In this document: positions 17,254-26,769 of the stretch, one piece after another
Numbering within the stretch: the stretch's first letter is position 1
Layout of the letters: each line of letters opens with the position of its first letter
Assembly: GCA_963792175.1 (NCBI GenBank)
Contig: CAWBVG010000019.1
Coordinates: 1-64,000 of the forward strand
Direction: 5' to 3'
Source: CAWBVG01 sp963792175
Lineage (GTDB): Bacteria; Acidobacteriota; Vicinamibacteria; Vicinamibacterales; CAVVIG01
Length of the DNA: 64,000 bases
Translations under genes and position numbers: made by a program
Notes under the pieces: generated by a model
Told to the model about the DNA's origin: nothing
What the model saw: only the letters and a program-made list of their open reading frames with translations
Database searches by the model: none

Positions 17254-18155
17254 CGTTCCGCTACGAGCGTCACGGGCGACCCGAACGGCGTCAGCAGGCC
17301 GGCCCGATCGAGCTTGTCTTCGGACCACAGCGTGAAACGGCGCGATCCGATCGCCTTGTGCAGCGCGATCGGGAGCACGAACTGCCGGTGCACCGAGCGG
17401 ATGCGAAAGCCATTGCGGTCGAACGCGTCGGCGACGGCGCGCTGCGTCAGGGCGCGATACGGCTCGGTCCGCCTGCCCATGGCATGCGTCAGCCGCCGCA
17501 AGGCGACTTCGAGCGCCGCGACACTTCGCGCGGACGGGTAGTCGACGATGACGAGCCGCTCGGCCACCCGGCACAGCTCGGCGATCGACCGTCGCCAATC
17601 AGGCGCGTGCATCAGCAGCCGCAAGCAGACGACGACGTCGAACTCCCGATCGGGAAAGGCCAGCGCGTGCACATCGCCCAGCTTGAATCGCACCCTGACC
17701 TTCTGCTCCGCGGCCCGCTGGCGCGCGACGGCGAGCATTTCTTCCGACGCGTCGATCGCGGTCACGCGGGCCCCGCCGCGCGCGAACAGCAGCGCGGCGC
17801 GGCCGGTGCCGGTGCCGACGTCGAGGATGTCGCGCTCGTGGATGCGGCCGATCATGTTGGCGAGCACGCGCGCCTGGGTCCCGGCGATGAGCTCGCCGAT
17901 CGGCCCGCTGAATCGTTTCTCGTCGAACGTCCGCGCCATCTCCGGGTCGGCGTACGCGGAGTAGCTGTAGTGATCCCGCGAGACCTGCTCCGCCGGGCTC
18001 GGTGCGGCTCGTCCCTGCTCGGGCCGGCGCTCGGCCTCTCGAGGCGCCAACGGCGGCCGGCCCGACGCCGTCGACGACGGCTGTCCTGGCCCCTTCGGTC
18101 GCCGCCGCCGCGGACCGCTCGGCGGCGCCGGACCAGGACCTGTCGGACGGGTCAC
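17238..18155 (-). CDS. SAM-dependent methyltransferase with Pro/Arg-rich N-terminal extension
   Basis: A 305-residue enzyme. The first 55 residues are low-complexity (Pro, Arg, Ala), probably disordered. The methyltransferase core follows: DILDVGTGTGRAALLFA (motif I, about residues 110-126), VTAIDASEEMLAVARQRA, FKLGDVHALAFPDREFDVVVCL and AELCRVAERLVIVDYPS. The C-terminus contains a basic patch and a hydrophobic FVLPIAL segment that might touch the membrane. The GTG start at 18155 overlaps the stop of the GT4 gene by 4 bp. It may methylate a lipid or sugar intermediate made by the operon; this is inference from context. Confidence 0.82.
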   Translation of the reverse strand: MTRPTGPGPAPPSGPRRRRPKGPGQPSSTASGRPPLAPREAERRPEQGRAAPSPAEQVSRDHYSYSAYADPEMARTFDEKRFSGPIGELIAGTQARVLANMIGRIHERDILDVGTGTGRAALLFARGGARVTAIDASEEMLAVARQRAAEQKVRVRFKLGDVHALAFPDREFDVVVCLRLLMHAPDWRRSIAELCRVAERLVIVDYPSARSVAALEVALRRLTHAMGRRTEPYRALTQRAVADAFDRNGFRIRSVHRQFVLPIALHKAIGSRRFTLWSEDKLDRAGLLTPFGSPVTLVAERCASS

Positions 18156-19357
18156 GCGACGTCCTTCACGACGGCTCCGGGTTGGAGCGTGGGCAGCAAC
18201 GCCGCGCAGGCGTGCCGCGTGCGTTCCAGGTAGGCCTCGTAGCTGTATTTCGTGTCGGCGAGCTCCTGTGCTCGTTGCCCGAGCGCGGCGGCGCGCGCGG
18301 GCTCGTTGAGCCCGGTCAGGATTCCGGCCGCGAATTCTTCAGCCGTCGCGGCGGTCAGGATGGCCGTCTGGTCGCTCAGGACCTGGGTGTGCGTCAACAG
18401 GCGGGTGGCCACGATCGCTTTGCCCGAGCGGAGATACTGGTAGATCTTGAGCGGCGTGTTGGTGCCGCGCGAGCGCGGCGACACCAGCAGATCGGCCGCC
18501 AGCAGATACGACGGGATTTCGGCGGCCGGCCGTTCGCCGGCAAACAGCGTCACCGCGTCGATACCGATCATCCGCGCCTGCGCGCGGGCCTGCGCGACCT
18601 GCTCCGGCTTGCCGCCCGCGAGCACGAGACGTGCGTCGGGCCGGGCGCGCGAGACGATGGCCATCGCCTCGAAGAGCAGATCGAGCCCCTGGTACGCTTC
18701 AAACGTGCCGGTGTACAAGACGATCGGCGCGTCCTCGCCGACGCCGAGCGCACGCCGCACGCTCGCGGCCTGCGCGGCGGTGGCCGGCGCATCCGCCGAG
18801 CCGGGCGCGTTTTCAATGAGCACGACCTGCGCCGCGGGATCGACGCCGCGCACCGTCTCCTCCAGCGACGGACAGATGACGATGACCACGCGCGAACGTT
18901 TGATCATGAAGCGTTCGAGCGCGAGAAACACGCGCCTGACGACTGTCGAGCGGCTGAAGGCAAAGTTGCTCAACTGCTGCGGCAGGCTCGAGTGCATGTC
19001 GTAGAGATGGGGCACGCGCAGCCACGCCGCGAGCAGCACGCCGATGAACCCGGCTTCTTCGTGGGAGTGCACCACATCGTAGCGCGCCGACAGCGCGCGC
19101 CGGAGCGCTGTGCACGCCAGGAGCGCGTCGAGCGGAAGCTTCGCGACTGACGGTCCGATCTTCACGCCACGCAGGAACGGCGGCTTGAGACTGCGGAAGA
19201 TCCGGAGACCCGGCATCGCCACCGTCTCTCCGAACGGATACGTGACGAGATCGACCTCGTGGCCCAGCGCGGTGAGCGCCCGGATGCGGTGAAACTCGCT
19301 GAAAGGGGTGCCGCGCGGCTCGAAAAACGGCTCGGGCGCGATCATCAGAATGCGCAC
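18152..19357 (-). CDS. Glycosyltransferase family 4
   Basis: A complete 401-residue GT-B fold retaining glycosyltransferase. The N-terminal domain starts MRILMIAPEPFFEPRGTPFSE, with the acceptor-side RIRALTALGHEVDLVTYP, and has YDVVHSHEEAGFIGV. The C-terminal donor domain has IVLYTGTFEAYQGLDLLFEA, RLVLAGGKPEQ and the donor-binding GTNTPLKIYQYLRSGKAIVAT, where the usual E-x7-E is replaced by a Thr-rich variant. This subgroup (PRGTPFSE) is common in bacterial surface-polysaccharide loci. It is the first gene of the four-gene minus-strand operon ending at 15474 and diverges from the LPG-synthase-TM gene. Confidence 0.88.
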   Translation of the reverse strand: MRILMIAPEPFFEPRGTPFSEFHRIRALTALGHEVDLVTYPFGETVAMPGLRIFRSLKPPFLRGVKIGPSVAKLPLDALLACTALRRALSARYDVVHSHEEAGFIGVLLAAWLRVPHLYDMHSSLPQQLSNFAFSRSTVVRRVFLALERFMIKRSRVVIVICPSLEETVRGVDPAAQVVLIENAPGSADAPATAAQAASVRRALGVGEDAPIVLYTGTFEAYQGLDLLFEAMAIVSRARPDARLVLAGGKPEQVAQARAQARMIGIDAVTLFAGERPAAEIPSYLLAADLLVSPRSRGTNTPLKIYQYLRSGKAIVATRLLTHTQVLSDQTAILTAATAEEFAAGILTGLNEPARAAALGQRAQELADTKYSYEAYLERTRHACAALLPTLQPGAVVKDVA

Positions 19358-19413
19358 GGTTCGGGTGATTTTCGCATGAAACCGTAGTACAGTGGCGCCT
19401 GCCCTTCTTCTGA

Positions 19414-20404
19414 ATGTCCGCGGAGCATCCCGAAGCGTCGGCCGACCCCTCCTCTGCGCGCCGTTACGTGGTGCTGGCTCTCAAGATCGTCGTCAGCATC
19501 GTTCTGCTGAGTCTCCTGTTCTCCAAGATCGACGTGGCGCAGCTGTGGGCGATCGCCCGCCGCGCGTCACTGCGGTGGTTCGCGGTGGCGCTGGCGATCT
19601 ACGCGGTCAACATGATCGCGAGCACCTGGCGCTGGCACCTGCTGCTGCGCGCGCAGGAGGTGAACCTGCGCCGCCGCTGGCTCCTCGGCTCGTTCCTGGT
19701 CGCCAGCTTCTTCAACAATTTTCTGCCCAGCAACATCGGCGGCGACGTCATTCGCATCAGCGACACCGCGCGCGCAGCGCGCTCGACGAACGCTGGCGGC
19801 GACCGTCGTGTTGATGGATCGTGTCCTCGGCCTGATGGCGCTGATCTTCGTCGCGGCGGTCGGCGCCTCGGCGGCCGGCGCGGTGCATCCGGCGGCGCTG
19901 CCGATCTGGCCGATCTGGCTGTGGGCGGGCCTGCTCGCCGGCGCGGCCGCATCCGCGCCCGCGGTCCTCGCGCCGGTCGGATTCAGCCGCCTGCTGCAGC
20001 CGCTCACGGTCTTCCATCCGGAGTGGGTCGGCGGCCGCATCGACACGCTGATCGAAATCCTGACGCGGTTCCGCGCGCGCCCGGGCACGCTCGTGCGCTG
20101 CTTCGCGACGGCCGTCTTCGTCCAGGGCACGATGGTGCTCTATTACTTCGCGGTCACCTACGCGCTGCACCTCGACGTGGCGCTGTCGGATATCGCCGTC
20201 ATCGTGCCGATCTCGTTCGTCGTGCAGATGCTGCCGGTGTCGTTCGGCGGCTTCGGCGTGCGGGAGGCAACCTTCTCGATCTACTTTTCGCGGATCGGCC
20301 AGCCGATCGAGTCGGCGATCGCGATGTCGCTCATCGGCCAGGCGCTGATCATCCTGTTTTCGCTGACCGGCGCCGCGGTCTACATATCGCGCCGCAAACA
20401 CTGA
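19414..20404 (+). CDS. LPG-synthase transmembrane-domain (UPF0104) protein, one frameshift
   Basis: A multispanning membrane protein of about 330 residues in the PF03706-type family, whose members include MprF flippase domains and glycan-lipid transporters. Eight hydrophobic segments are visible, beginning YVVLALKIVVSIVLLSLLF. The family signature FNNFLPSNIGGDVIRIS is at about residues 100-115 and the C-terminal VPISFVVQMLPVSFGGFGVREA matches the second conserved block. A one-base slip near 19785 separates the signature from DRVLGLMALIFVAAV. A -10-like TACAGT lies about 20 bp upstream of the ATG. It is divergent from the GT4 operon and likely moves or modifies a lipid-linked product. Confidence 0.83.
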
Positions 20405-20415
20405 TCCTCCGTCAC

Positions 20416-20520
20416 GGTTTTTCACGAAGACACGAAGGAGACGAAGCACACGAAGTGTTCTTTGCTTTGAGAAAAGAATTCGTCGTGATCTTCGTTCTCT
20501 TCGAGCCTTCGTGATGAGCC
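20416..20520. repeat. Inverted CACGAAG-type repeat array between convergent genes
   Basis: Left side has ttcacgaag, acacgaag, gagacgaag, cacacgaag. Right side has the reverse complement type (cgtgatcttcgttctcttcgagccttcgtga). Unit length is 8-9 bp rather than 7. It fills the gap between two convergent stops and could fold as an imperfect hairpin. Confidence 0.7.
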
Positions 20521-20523
20521 GTG

Positions 20524-22137
20524 TCAGGGGATGATTTCGTACAGCCGCGTCTGATCGTCCGCGTATAACTGCCGCAGGCGGCCCGCGAACTGCCGCAGCC
20601 GCTCCTCCACTTCCGCGCGGGTCTTCGCGTCGTAGACGTCGAGATGGAACATCGCGTATCTGACGCCGAGACGCCCGGCGACCTCGAAGGCGTTCGGATA
20701 CGGGAACGGCGCCAGCGCCACCGCGGTGTCGCCGAACTCCGGCGGGAAGTAGTCGCTGTAGCCGTTGACCAGCGGCATCCAGTGCCAGGTCGACATCAGC
20801 ATGTAGATCGTGTGGCGCGAGTAGAACCGCGAGCGATCGAAAAACGGCATCTCGATGACGGGAGCCGCCGGCATCCGGGCGAGCACGCCGTAGGCCGGCG
20901 ACGGTGCGGGCGGCTGGGGGAAGTTCAGCGGCACGAGGTGATCGGCGATCGCCAGCGCGACCAGCAGCGCGCCCACGCCGGCCGGCCACCGCAGCCGCGG
21001 GAGCAGCGCCGCGATCGCCTGTGCGGCGAGCACGGACAGCCCGAAGGCGACGATCAGCGCGAAACGCACCGGCGCCCGCATCAGCGTGAACCCGGGGAGC
21101 GTGTAGAAGAACAGGTTGTAGAGCCCGGCGACGGGCCCGAACGACGCCCAGAACGCCAGCACGGTGACGCTGCCGTAGAGCAGGGCGGTTTCGGCCGGCC
21201 GTCCGCGCAGCCGGAAGGCCGTCGCGAGCCGGCCGACACCGAGGACGAGCGCGACGAATCCGGGAAACGCGACGTCGCGCCACGGTCGCACGTACGGCAG
21301 CATCCACTGGTGCGCCCGCCCGGCTGACGCCAGGTATGAGTGCCAGTCGGCGGCAAATCGGCTCGACTCCGCGAGCGGCCGATGGAAGCCGCCCGATCGC
21401 TGGAGCAGCCAATACGGGACGAACAGCGGCAGCACCACGACGGCGCCTACCAGCGCGGCTATACCAACCGCCAGCCAGTAGCCGCCGTCGGTCCACAACC
21501 GCCGCGTGCCCGCGGTGACGAGCACCGCCCACCCGATCAGCATCATCACGAAGATGCCGTAGTACGCGCAGCTGAGGGCCGTGAACGCCATCGCCAGCCC
21601 GAGCACAATCCCGCGGCCGCCGGTCGGTCGATCAGCCAGGCGGTGAAAAGCGAGCATGCTGAACGGGATCCCCGGCGTCATCAGCAGCTGAATGTGGGGG
21701 GTGTGCGCGAACAGGAACGGACAGTAGGCAAAGCAAATCGCGCCAACCGCCGACGCCCAGCGATTCCCGGTCAGGTAGATCGCGAGCAGGTACATGCCGA
21801 GCGCACTCGCGAAGAAGACGACCAGCACCACCGTGTTGTGCGCGATGTACGGGTTGCGCGTCGCCCAGTATCCGGGCGCGGCCAGCGCACCGGCCACGAG
21901 GTTCGCTTCCGAGTACAGCAGCGTGCCGCGATGGGGATAGAAGATGTTCGCGTCGAACAGATGCACCGGATCGGCGACGATCGTCCGCGCCACCCATGCC
22001 ACGTTCCACAGCGAAAACTGGCCGTCGCTGCTGTCGGCGCGGGCGTGCCGGCCCGGGTGGATCGAGAGCGGATATAGCAGCAGCGTCGTGAGCGCCGCGG
22101 CCGCCAGCACCACCAGCCAGTGTTCGCGCCGCGTCAC
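20524..22137 (-). CDS. Large polytopic membrane protein, YfhO/GT39-like
   Basis: A 537-residue integral membrane protein starting at GTG 22137 (TRREHWLVVLAAAALTTLLLYP), 4 bp inside the end of the preceding gene. About ten to twelve hydrophobic segments are seen. The first outside loop holds DGQFSLWNVAWVARTI and DANIFYPHRGTLLYSEAN, with acidic residues placed like those of GT-C glycosyltransferases. The C-terminal soluble part contains MPLVNGYSDYFPPEF and LGVRYAMFHL. The same blocks occur in the protein at 53037-55358, so the two are paralogues. It may transfer sugar from a lipid-linked donor, but no activity is proven for this group. A seemingly longer frame that joins it to the upstream gene is due to a frameshift. 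Confidence 0.75.
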   Translation of the reverse strand: MTRREHWLVVLAAAALTTLLLYPLSIHPGRHARADSSDGQFSLWNVAWVARTIVADPVHLFDANIFYPHRGTLLYSEANLVAGALAAPGYWATRNPYIAHNTVVLVVFFASALGMYLLAIYLTGNRWASAVGAICFAYCPFLFAHTPHIQLLMTPGIPFSMLAFHRLADRPTGGRGIVLGLAMAFTALSCAYYGIFVMMLIGWAVLVTAGTRRLWTDGGYWLAVGIAALVGAVVVLPLFVPYWLLQRSGGFHRPLAESSRFAADWHSYLASAGRAHQWMLPYVRPWRDVAFPGFVALVLGVGRLATAFRLRGRPAETALLYGSVTVLAFWASFGPVAGLYNLFFYTLPGFTLMRAPVRFALIVAFGLSVLAAQAIAALLPRLRWPAGVGALLVALAIADHLVPLNFPQPPAPSPAYGVLARMPAAPVIEMPFFDRSRFYSRHTIYMLMSTWHWMPLVNGYSDYFPPEFGDTAVALAPFPYPNAFEVAGRLGVRYAMFHLDVYDAKTRAEVEERLRQFAGRLRQLYADDQTRLYEIIP

Positions 22138-24058
22138 TCGCCCGCCGGCTTGGTCTGCCACGTCGTCGTTTCCGCGTCGGCGTATTCGGGCACCAGCCGG
22201 ACGCGGGCCCCGAGGAAGCGGCTGTCGCTGCTGGGCGGCGCGTCGAGAAAGGGCACGAAGCCGGCGCCGGCGCGGATCGACACCGGATACAGATAGCTCG
22301 TGGGGTTCTCGTCGCGCGTGTACGGCAGTCCGCTGGTCGACCGCCAGATCGACGCGCGCTTTCTCGGCGGATTTCATCTGCAGCGTTCGCGTCTCGGCCC
22401 CGGTCGAGATGGTGACCGTCGCCGGATCGGCGCCGTTTTCGACTTCGACCGTCAGCTTCACGATCGCTTTCGACACGAAGCGGCCCCCGCCGATGTCGAC
22501 GACCGGCGCGCGCAGGATCACGTCGGCGCGCGACTTGCCTCGAACCCAGAACGCATCGCCCTCGGGGTTGAACGCGTTGTCGTCCGCGAAGTACGCCAGG
22601 ACCGGCGGCGACCCGCCGAGCGGACGCTTCATGCGGTCCGGATCCGCGGCCATCGGCAGATCGTTCAGCAGCGTCAGCTCGATCGGCAGCCAGCGCAACG
22701 GTCCGGCCTTCGCGTGCTCGCCTGGATGGAACGAGGCGTAGAACGGGTTGAGCAGAATCTTCGCCGTGAACAACGCACCGACTCCGAGTGCCGCCGCGGC
22801 CGCCCCCATGCCAGCCAGCGGCGGCGTCAGGAACAGGAAGAGCGGATAGAAGCTGAGGAAATAGCGGTTGCCGACCGGCCCGCCGCCGCCCGAATAGGTG
22901 AACGGCGTCAACACGATGAGCACCAGCGCGGCCGCGACGAGGGTCGCCGCGGTGAGCCATTGCCACGGCTCGCGTTTCCTCGACAGGAACAGCACGGCGC
23001 TCAGAACGCCCGGGAAGAAATACGGAAGCAGACCGCAGAATCGCCCGACGAGAAAATAGACCACGTTGCTGACGAACACCGTTCCGGTATGCGGGTTGAC
23101 GAGGACGTGGCCGACCATGATCGATTCGCGGCCTCGCACCGGCCCGATGTTCTCGAATGTCTCCCGCTCGTTGGCGAACGGAAACCCGTCGCGTCCATAG
23201 AACGTCTTGCGGTCGCCACCCTGATAGTTGAACTCGCCGGTGATCGCGGCGTTCGCCAGAAACAGTCCGCCGGCCACCGCTGCCCACACGACGCCGGTCA
23301 GCAGCGCCCGGCGCCATTGGCCCCTGACCAGCAGGAGCGTGCCGATCGGCACCATCAGGATCGCGTGCGGCGGCTTCGAAAACGTCAGCACGCCAACCAG
23401 CGCCGCGGCCAGGTAGTCGGAGCCGGCGCTCCCCAGGAAGCCTCTCGCGGGCGTCACCTCCTTGTAGCACCACAGAAACATCGCCCACAGCGCGAGCGAG
23501 ACGTTGAACAGCTCGGGCGTGAGCCAGACGAAGTACACCGGCACGACCGAGGCGGCGAGAAACGCCACCGCGTAGGCGAGGGCGGCGCGTGGCGTACTCC
23601 CCCGCGCGGCGATGAACGTGTAGGCCACCAGCAGGTTCAGGGAGAGCAACAGCGCGTGCAGCACCAGGAACCCGTTCGTCCCGAACACGAACACGAACGG
23701 AGCGGCCGCCAGCGGGTAAATGAACGACTTGCTGTAGTAGAGCCGCGTGCGAACCGGGTCTTCCAGCTTGTCCCAGCGGACGTACGGAAACCGATCCGAT
23801 CGGTGCAGCCGGATCTTCTTGCCTCGCTTCAGGAAGATGCCTTCCGGCCCGCCCGAGGAACTCTTCCCACACCCGGACCAGATCCTTGCGCTCGAACGTG
23901 AAGTCGCCGTCGCGCGCGAGGCTGTGCGCCAGGCTGTAGTAGGTCGCTTCGTCGCCTTTGAAGCCCAGGCTGGCCTTCGGGACGTCGATCGACAACGCGC
24001 ACGCGAGCAGCAGCAGGCCGAGTCCGATCGCGGCGATCGCGCCGGGACTTCGTGTCAC
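22134..24058 (-). CDS. GT39-like polytopic membrane protein with C-terminal outside domain, frameshifted
   Basis: About 640 residues when two slips (near 22350 and 23840) are repaired. It starts at GTG 24058 (TRSPGAIAAIGLGLLLLACALSI), overlapping the stop of the GT4 gene by 4 bp. The first loop has GFKGDEATYYSLAHSLARDGD, the acidic DE pair expected in the catalytic loop of GT-C/GT39 enzymes. Around ten membrane segments follow (TPRAALAYAVAFLAASVV, YPLFLFLTPPLAGMG and others). The last 190 residues form a soluble beta-rich domain (DVILRAPVVDIGGG, VTISTGAETRTLQMKS) ending WQTKPAGE. It probably transfers a sugar from a polyprenyl-phosphate donor. Forms an operon with the GT4 upstream and the next membrane protein downstream. 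Confidence 0.75.
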
Positions 24059-25258
24059 GCGGACGACTCGGACGTCAGGAACGACAGATCCGCGTTCAGC
24101 ACGCCCTTGCGCCGGGTCGCCCGCGACGTGTCGTGGAGGATCGTGTAGAGCCGCTCCATCTTCCGCACGAACGCCGCGATGTCGTACTGACGTCCGGCGG
24201 CGCGGGCGGCGGCGCCGAGGTGGGCCCGCTCGTCCGGGTGATCGATCGCCCACACGATTTTCTCCGCCAGCGCGCCGGCATCGCGCTTCGGCACGATCCA
24301 CGCGTCGTGCCCGGGCGTCAGGATGTCGAGAAGGCCGTCCGCATCGGTGGCGACGATCGGCTTCCCCATCGCGAGCGCCTCGAAACCGGTGATCGGCGTG
24401 CCTTCCCACAAGGAGGGAAACACGCTCAGGTCGAACGCCGACAGCGCCGCCGCGACGTCGCGCCGGAATCCGGCGAACACGAAACGATCGCCGAGACCGA
24501 GACCTGCCGCCTGCGACTCCAGCGCCGGCCGCAACGGTCCTTCGCCGACGAGGAAAAACCTGGCGTGCGGGCGTTCGCGGACGACGCGCGCGGCCGCGTC
24601 GACGAGGTAGGAGTTGCCTTTCGAGTCGTGGAGCCGCGTGACCGTGCCGATCGCGAAGTCGCCCGGCCGGACGCCGAGCTCGTGCCGTGCGCCCGCGATC
24701 TCGTCAGCGCTGCGCGAGCGGCTGAATTCCTCGAGCGGCACCCCGAGGTAGACGACTTTGACTTTCGACGCCGGCACGAGACGCGCGTGAATCACGAAAT
24801 CAGCGGTGCTCTTCGACACGGCAATGGCGATGTCGGTGCGACGGCTCGAGCAGATAGTCGGCGACCTTCTGAAACCAGGGCGTGTCGGTGAGATTGGCGT
24901 GCTCGTGAAGGATCGCTGGCAAACCACGCAGCGCCGCGGCCATCCGCCCGAATGTCGTCGCGCCGTAGCCGTGCAGGTGCAGGACGTCGATCTGCTGGCG
25001 ATCGATGACCCGCAGCAGGTCGCGCAGCGTGAGCGGATCGAATTTCGATCGATGCAGGTAGGTGATGTCGACGCCCTGCGCCTCGAGCGTCTCCTCCGAG
25101 AGGTCCTTCTTTCGCAAACTGACGAGCGAGACGCGGAAACGGTCGGGGTCGAAACGCGGAATCATCCAGCTGAACAGGCGTTTGACGCCGTGCATCCGCG
25201 ATCCTTCCCAGCCGAGGTGATCGCAGACCTGCAGCACGTTCAGCAATCGTGGACTCAT
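24055..25258 (-). CDS. Glycosyltransferase family 4, one frameshift
   Basis: About 400 residues. The N-terminal half starts MSPRLLNVLQVCDHLGWEGSRMHG and includes DVLHLHGYGATTFGRMAAALRGLPAILHEHAN. A one-base slip near 24850 shifts the frame. The C-terminal GT-B domain has VVYLGVPLEEFSRSR, FAIGTVTRLHDSKGNSYLVDA, FFLVGEGPLRPAL, VFAGFRRDVAAALSAFDLSVFPSLWEGTP and the donor-binding EALAMGKPIVATDADG. The EGTPITGFEAL stretch is the E-x7-E motif. It heads the three-gene operon down to 20524. Its promoter is probably the TATAAT on the minus strand at 25276-25281, leaving a leader of only about ten bases. Confidence 0.86.
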
Positions 25259-25275
25259 TGTCTCAGGAAGCGGCG

Positions 25276-25281
25276 ATTATA
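25276..25281 (-). promoter_or_regulatory. -10 box (TATAAT) of the GT4 operon
   Basis: Minus-strand TATAAT preceded by a G/C-rich ggcggcggg stretch, 18 bp upstream of the start codon at 25258. The same ggcggcgggTATAATc context recurs upstream of dedA at 60621-60626. Confidence 0.55.
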
Positions 25282-25303
25282 CCCGCCGCCCTCTGACTCT
25301 GCA

Positions 25304-25332
25304 TTGACATGGCCATCTCAGCCTCTTAGAAT
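25304..25332 (+). promoter_or_regulatory. Consensus sigma-70-type promoter
   Basis: TTGACA (25304-25309), a 17-bp spacer and TAGAAT (25327-25332) point towards the lipoprotein gene at 25500. This gives a leader of about 160 nt that includes a GC-rich hairpin (gcgcgag/ctcgcgc, 25471-25488) 11 bp before the ATG. It is the best-matching -35/-10 pair found in the window. Confidence 0.72.
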
Positions 25333-25499
25333 ACCGTCCGCCTGCCAGCCCGACATCTATAGGAGTTCGCCAGGTTCTCCCACCCTGGCCCGCGTACGAC
25401 CCGACGGTTTACTAAAGCTTCTGGCGAGTCCCGTCGATAAGCCAGAGTGCAACGTAACTCGACAACTGTCGCGCGAGCCGACTCGCGCTGGGCTCAGCC

Positions 25500-26639
25500 A
25501 TGAAGATTCCGGGTACCCGATCCCTGTGCGTGTTCGCTCTCCTTGCCGCGACCGGTTGCGCCGCTGAAAAAAGCTCCAATCCGCTGACACCGACCGTCGC
25601 CGGACCGATTCCCGGCGTCGACATTTCCGCGCCCAAGGTTCTGACCCCGGCCGCCACCAAGATCCCGGTCGATCAGCAGCCCGTCACGTTGCTGGCCGAA
25701 AACGCGTCGAGCAGCGGCGTGCGGCCGCTCACCTATGTCTTCGAGGTCGCGACCGACACCGGCTTCGCCAACAAGGTGTTCGTCCGCGAAGGCGTCACGC
25801 CCGGCGACGGCGGCCGGACGAGCCTGCGGTTGCCGGATCGTCTCGCGCCGGAGCGCAGCTACTACTGGCGCACGCGCGCGCAGGATGGCGCCAATACGGG
25901 TCCCTACTCCGCACCGGGCGCGTTCGACGTCTTCACCCCGATCGTCATCAACCCGCCGCCGCTGGTCTCGCCGGCCATCAACGCCGTGCTGTCGACCGTG
26001 CGACCGAAATTCGTGTTCGGCAACGCGACGCGGTCGGGCCCCATCGGGGCGATCAGCTATGTCATCGAGGTCGCGGACAGCGACTTCTTCGCCAACAAGC
26101 TCGGTGTCTGGATCGTGCCCGAGCAGGCCGGTCAGACGTCGTTCGACGCGCCGTCGGATTTCGCCTTCAGCAAGGTCCTCTTCTGGCACGTGCGCGCGTT
26201 CGACCCGACGACCAATGGACCGTGGTCGGAGATCCGTTCGTTCCAGACGGCCCCGCAACCGGTCGCGCCGCCTCCTTCAGGCGGTGGCGGTGGCGGTGGC
26301 GGCGGCAACTGGGAGAACTGCCCGACCGCAGACAAGGGCAAGCTCTCGGATTGCGTGGTCGCCGCGGTCAACCCGGCTCACACGGTCGAAGGCGCGTTCG
26401 AGGTGACGAAGCGGATTGCCTGGCTGCTGCGTGGCGAAGGCGGCGGCCTCCTGATCAAGAACGGCGGCGAGAACATCGTGTCGTGGAAGGGCTACAGCTT
26501 TGCGGCGGCGCGCATCTGCTATCCCGACGGGCACATCTACAAGGTGCTGTCCGATGTGCCGACCACGAACGGACCGAGCTGGCAGGACAATGACTTCGTC
26601 GATCGCAGCCTCTACCTGCCGGCCATCGATCCGCGTTGA
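25500..26639 (+). CDS. Surface lipoprotein with two FN3-like domains and a conserved C-terminal domain
   Basis: A clean 379-residue lipoprotein. The signal peptide SLCVFALLAATGC ends in a lipobox (AATGC, Cys about 20). Two fibronectin-III-like domains follow (about residues 45-145, with YYWRTRAQDGANTGPYS; and 155-250, with LFWHVRAFDPTTNGPWS), then a Pro/Gly linker with nine glycines. A compact C-terminal domain (about residues 290-379) contains FEVTKRIAWLLRGEGGGLL, the pair ICYPDGHIYKV, and WQDNDFVDRSLYLPAIDPR. The same C-terminal domain recurs at 41093-41903, so it is a family of its own. Transcribed from a strong promoter with a long structured leader and no evident Shine-Dalgarno. It is likely on the cell surface; binding to glycan is a guess. 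Confidence 0.82.
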   Translation: MKIPGTRSLCVFALLAATGCAAEKSSNPLTPTVAGPIPGVDISAPKVLTPAATKIPVDQQPVTLLAENASSSGVRPLTYVFEVATDTGFANKVFVREGVTPGDGGRTSLRLPDRLAPERSYYWRTRAQDGANTGPYSAPGAFDVFTPIVINPPPLVSPAINAVLSTVRPKFVFGNATRSGPIGAISYVIEVADSDFFANKLGVWIVPEQAGQTSFDAPSDFAFSKVLFWHVRAFDPTTNGPWSEIRSFQTAPQPVAPPPSGGGGGGGGGNWENCPTADKGKLSDCVVAAVNPAHTVEGAFEVTKRIAWLLRGEGGGLLIKNGGENIVSWKGYSFAAARICYPDGHIYKVLSDVPTTNGPSWQDNDFVDRSLYLPAIDPR

Positions 26640-26640
26640 A

Positions 26641-26769
26641 AGTTAAAACGAGTTAAAAGTTAAAAGGCAAAAGTCAAAGTCGAAGAGTCGAAAGTCAAAA
26701 AAGGATGCTTTCAACTTTCAACTTCGCGACTTTAACTTTTAACTTTTAACTTCTACCTTTTAACTTTAG
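26641..26769. repeat. Inverted pair of AGTTAAA heptad arrays between convergent genes
   Basis: Left half is made of agttaaa, aggcaaa, agtcaaa, agtcgaa units (26641-26700). Right half is made of tttcaac, tttaact, tctacct units (26709-26766). The halves are reverse complements in type and would pair into a long A/T-rich hairpin between two convergent stop codons. The A/T content stands out sharply from the surrounding GC-rich sequence. Confidence 0.9.

Noticed and set aside
20524..23694. A 1,056-residue single membrane protein.
   Set aside because: Its middle reads as nonsense, and the true end of the first protein (WQTKPAGE, stop) and GTG start of the second overlap by 4 bp at 22134-22137. 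These are two genes.
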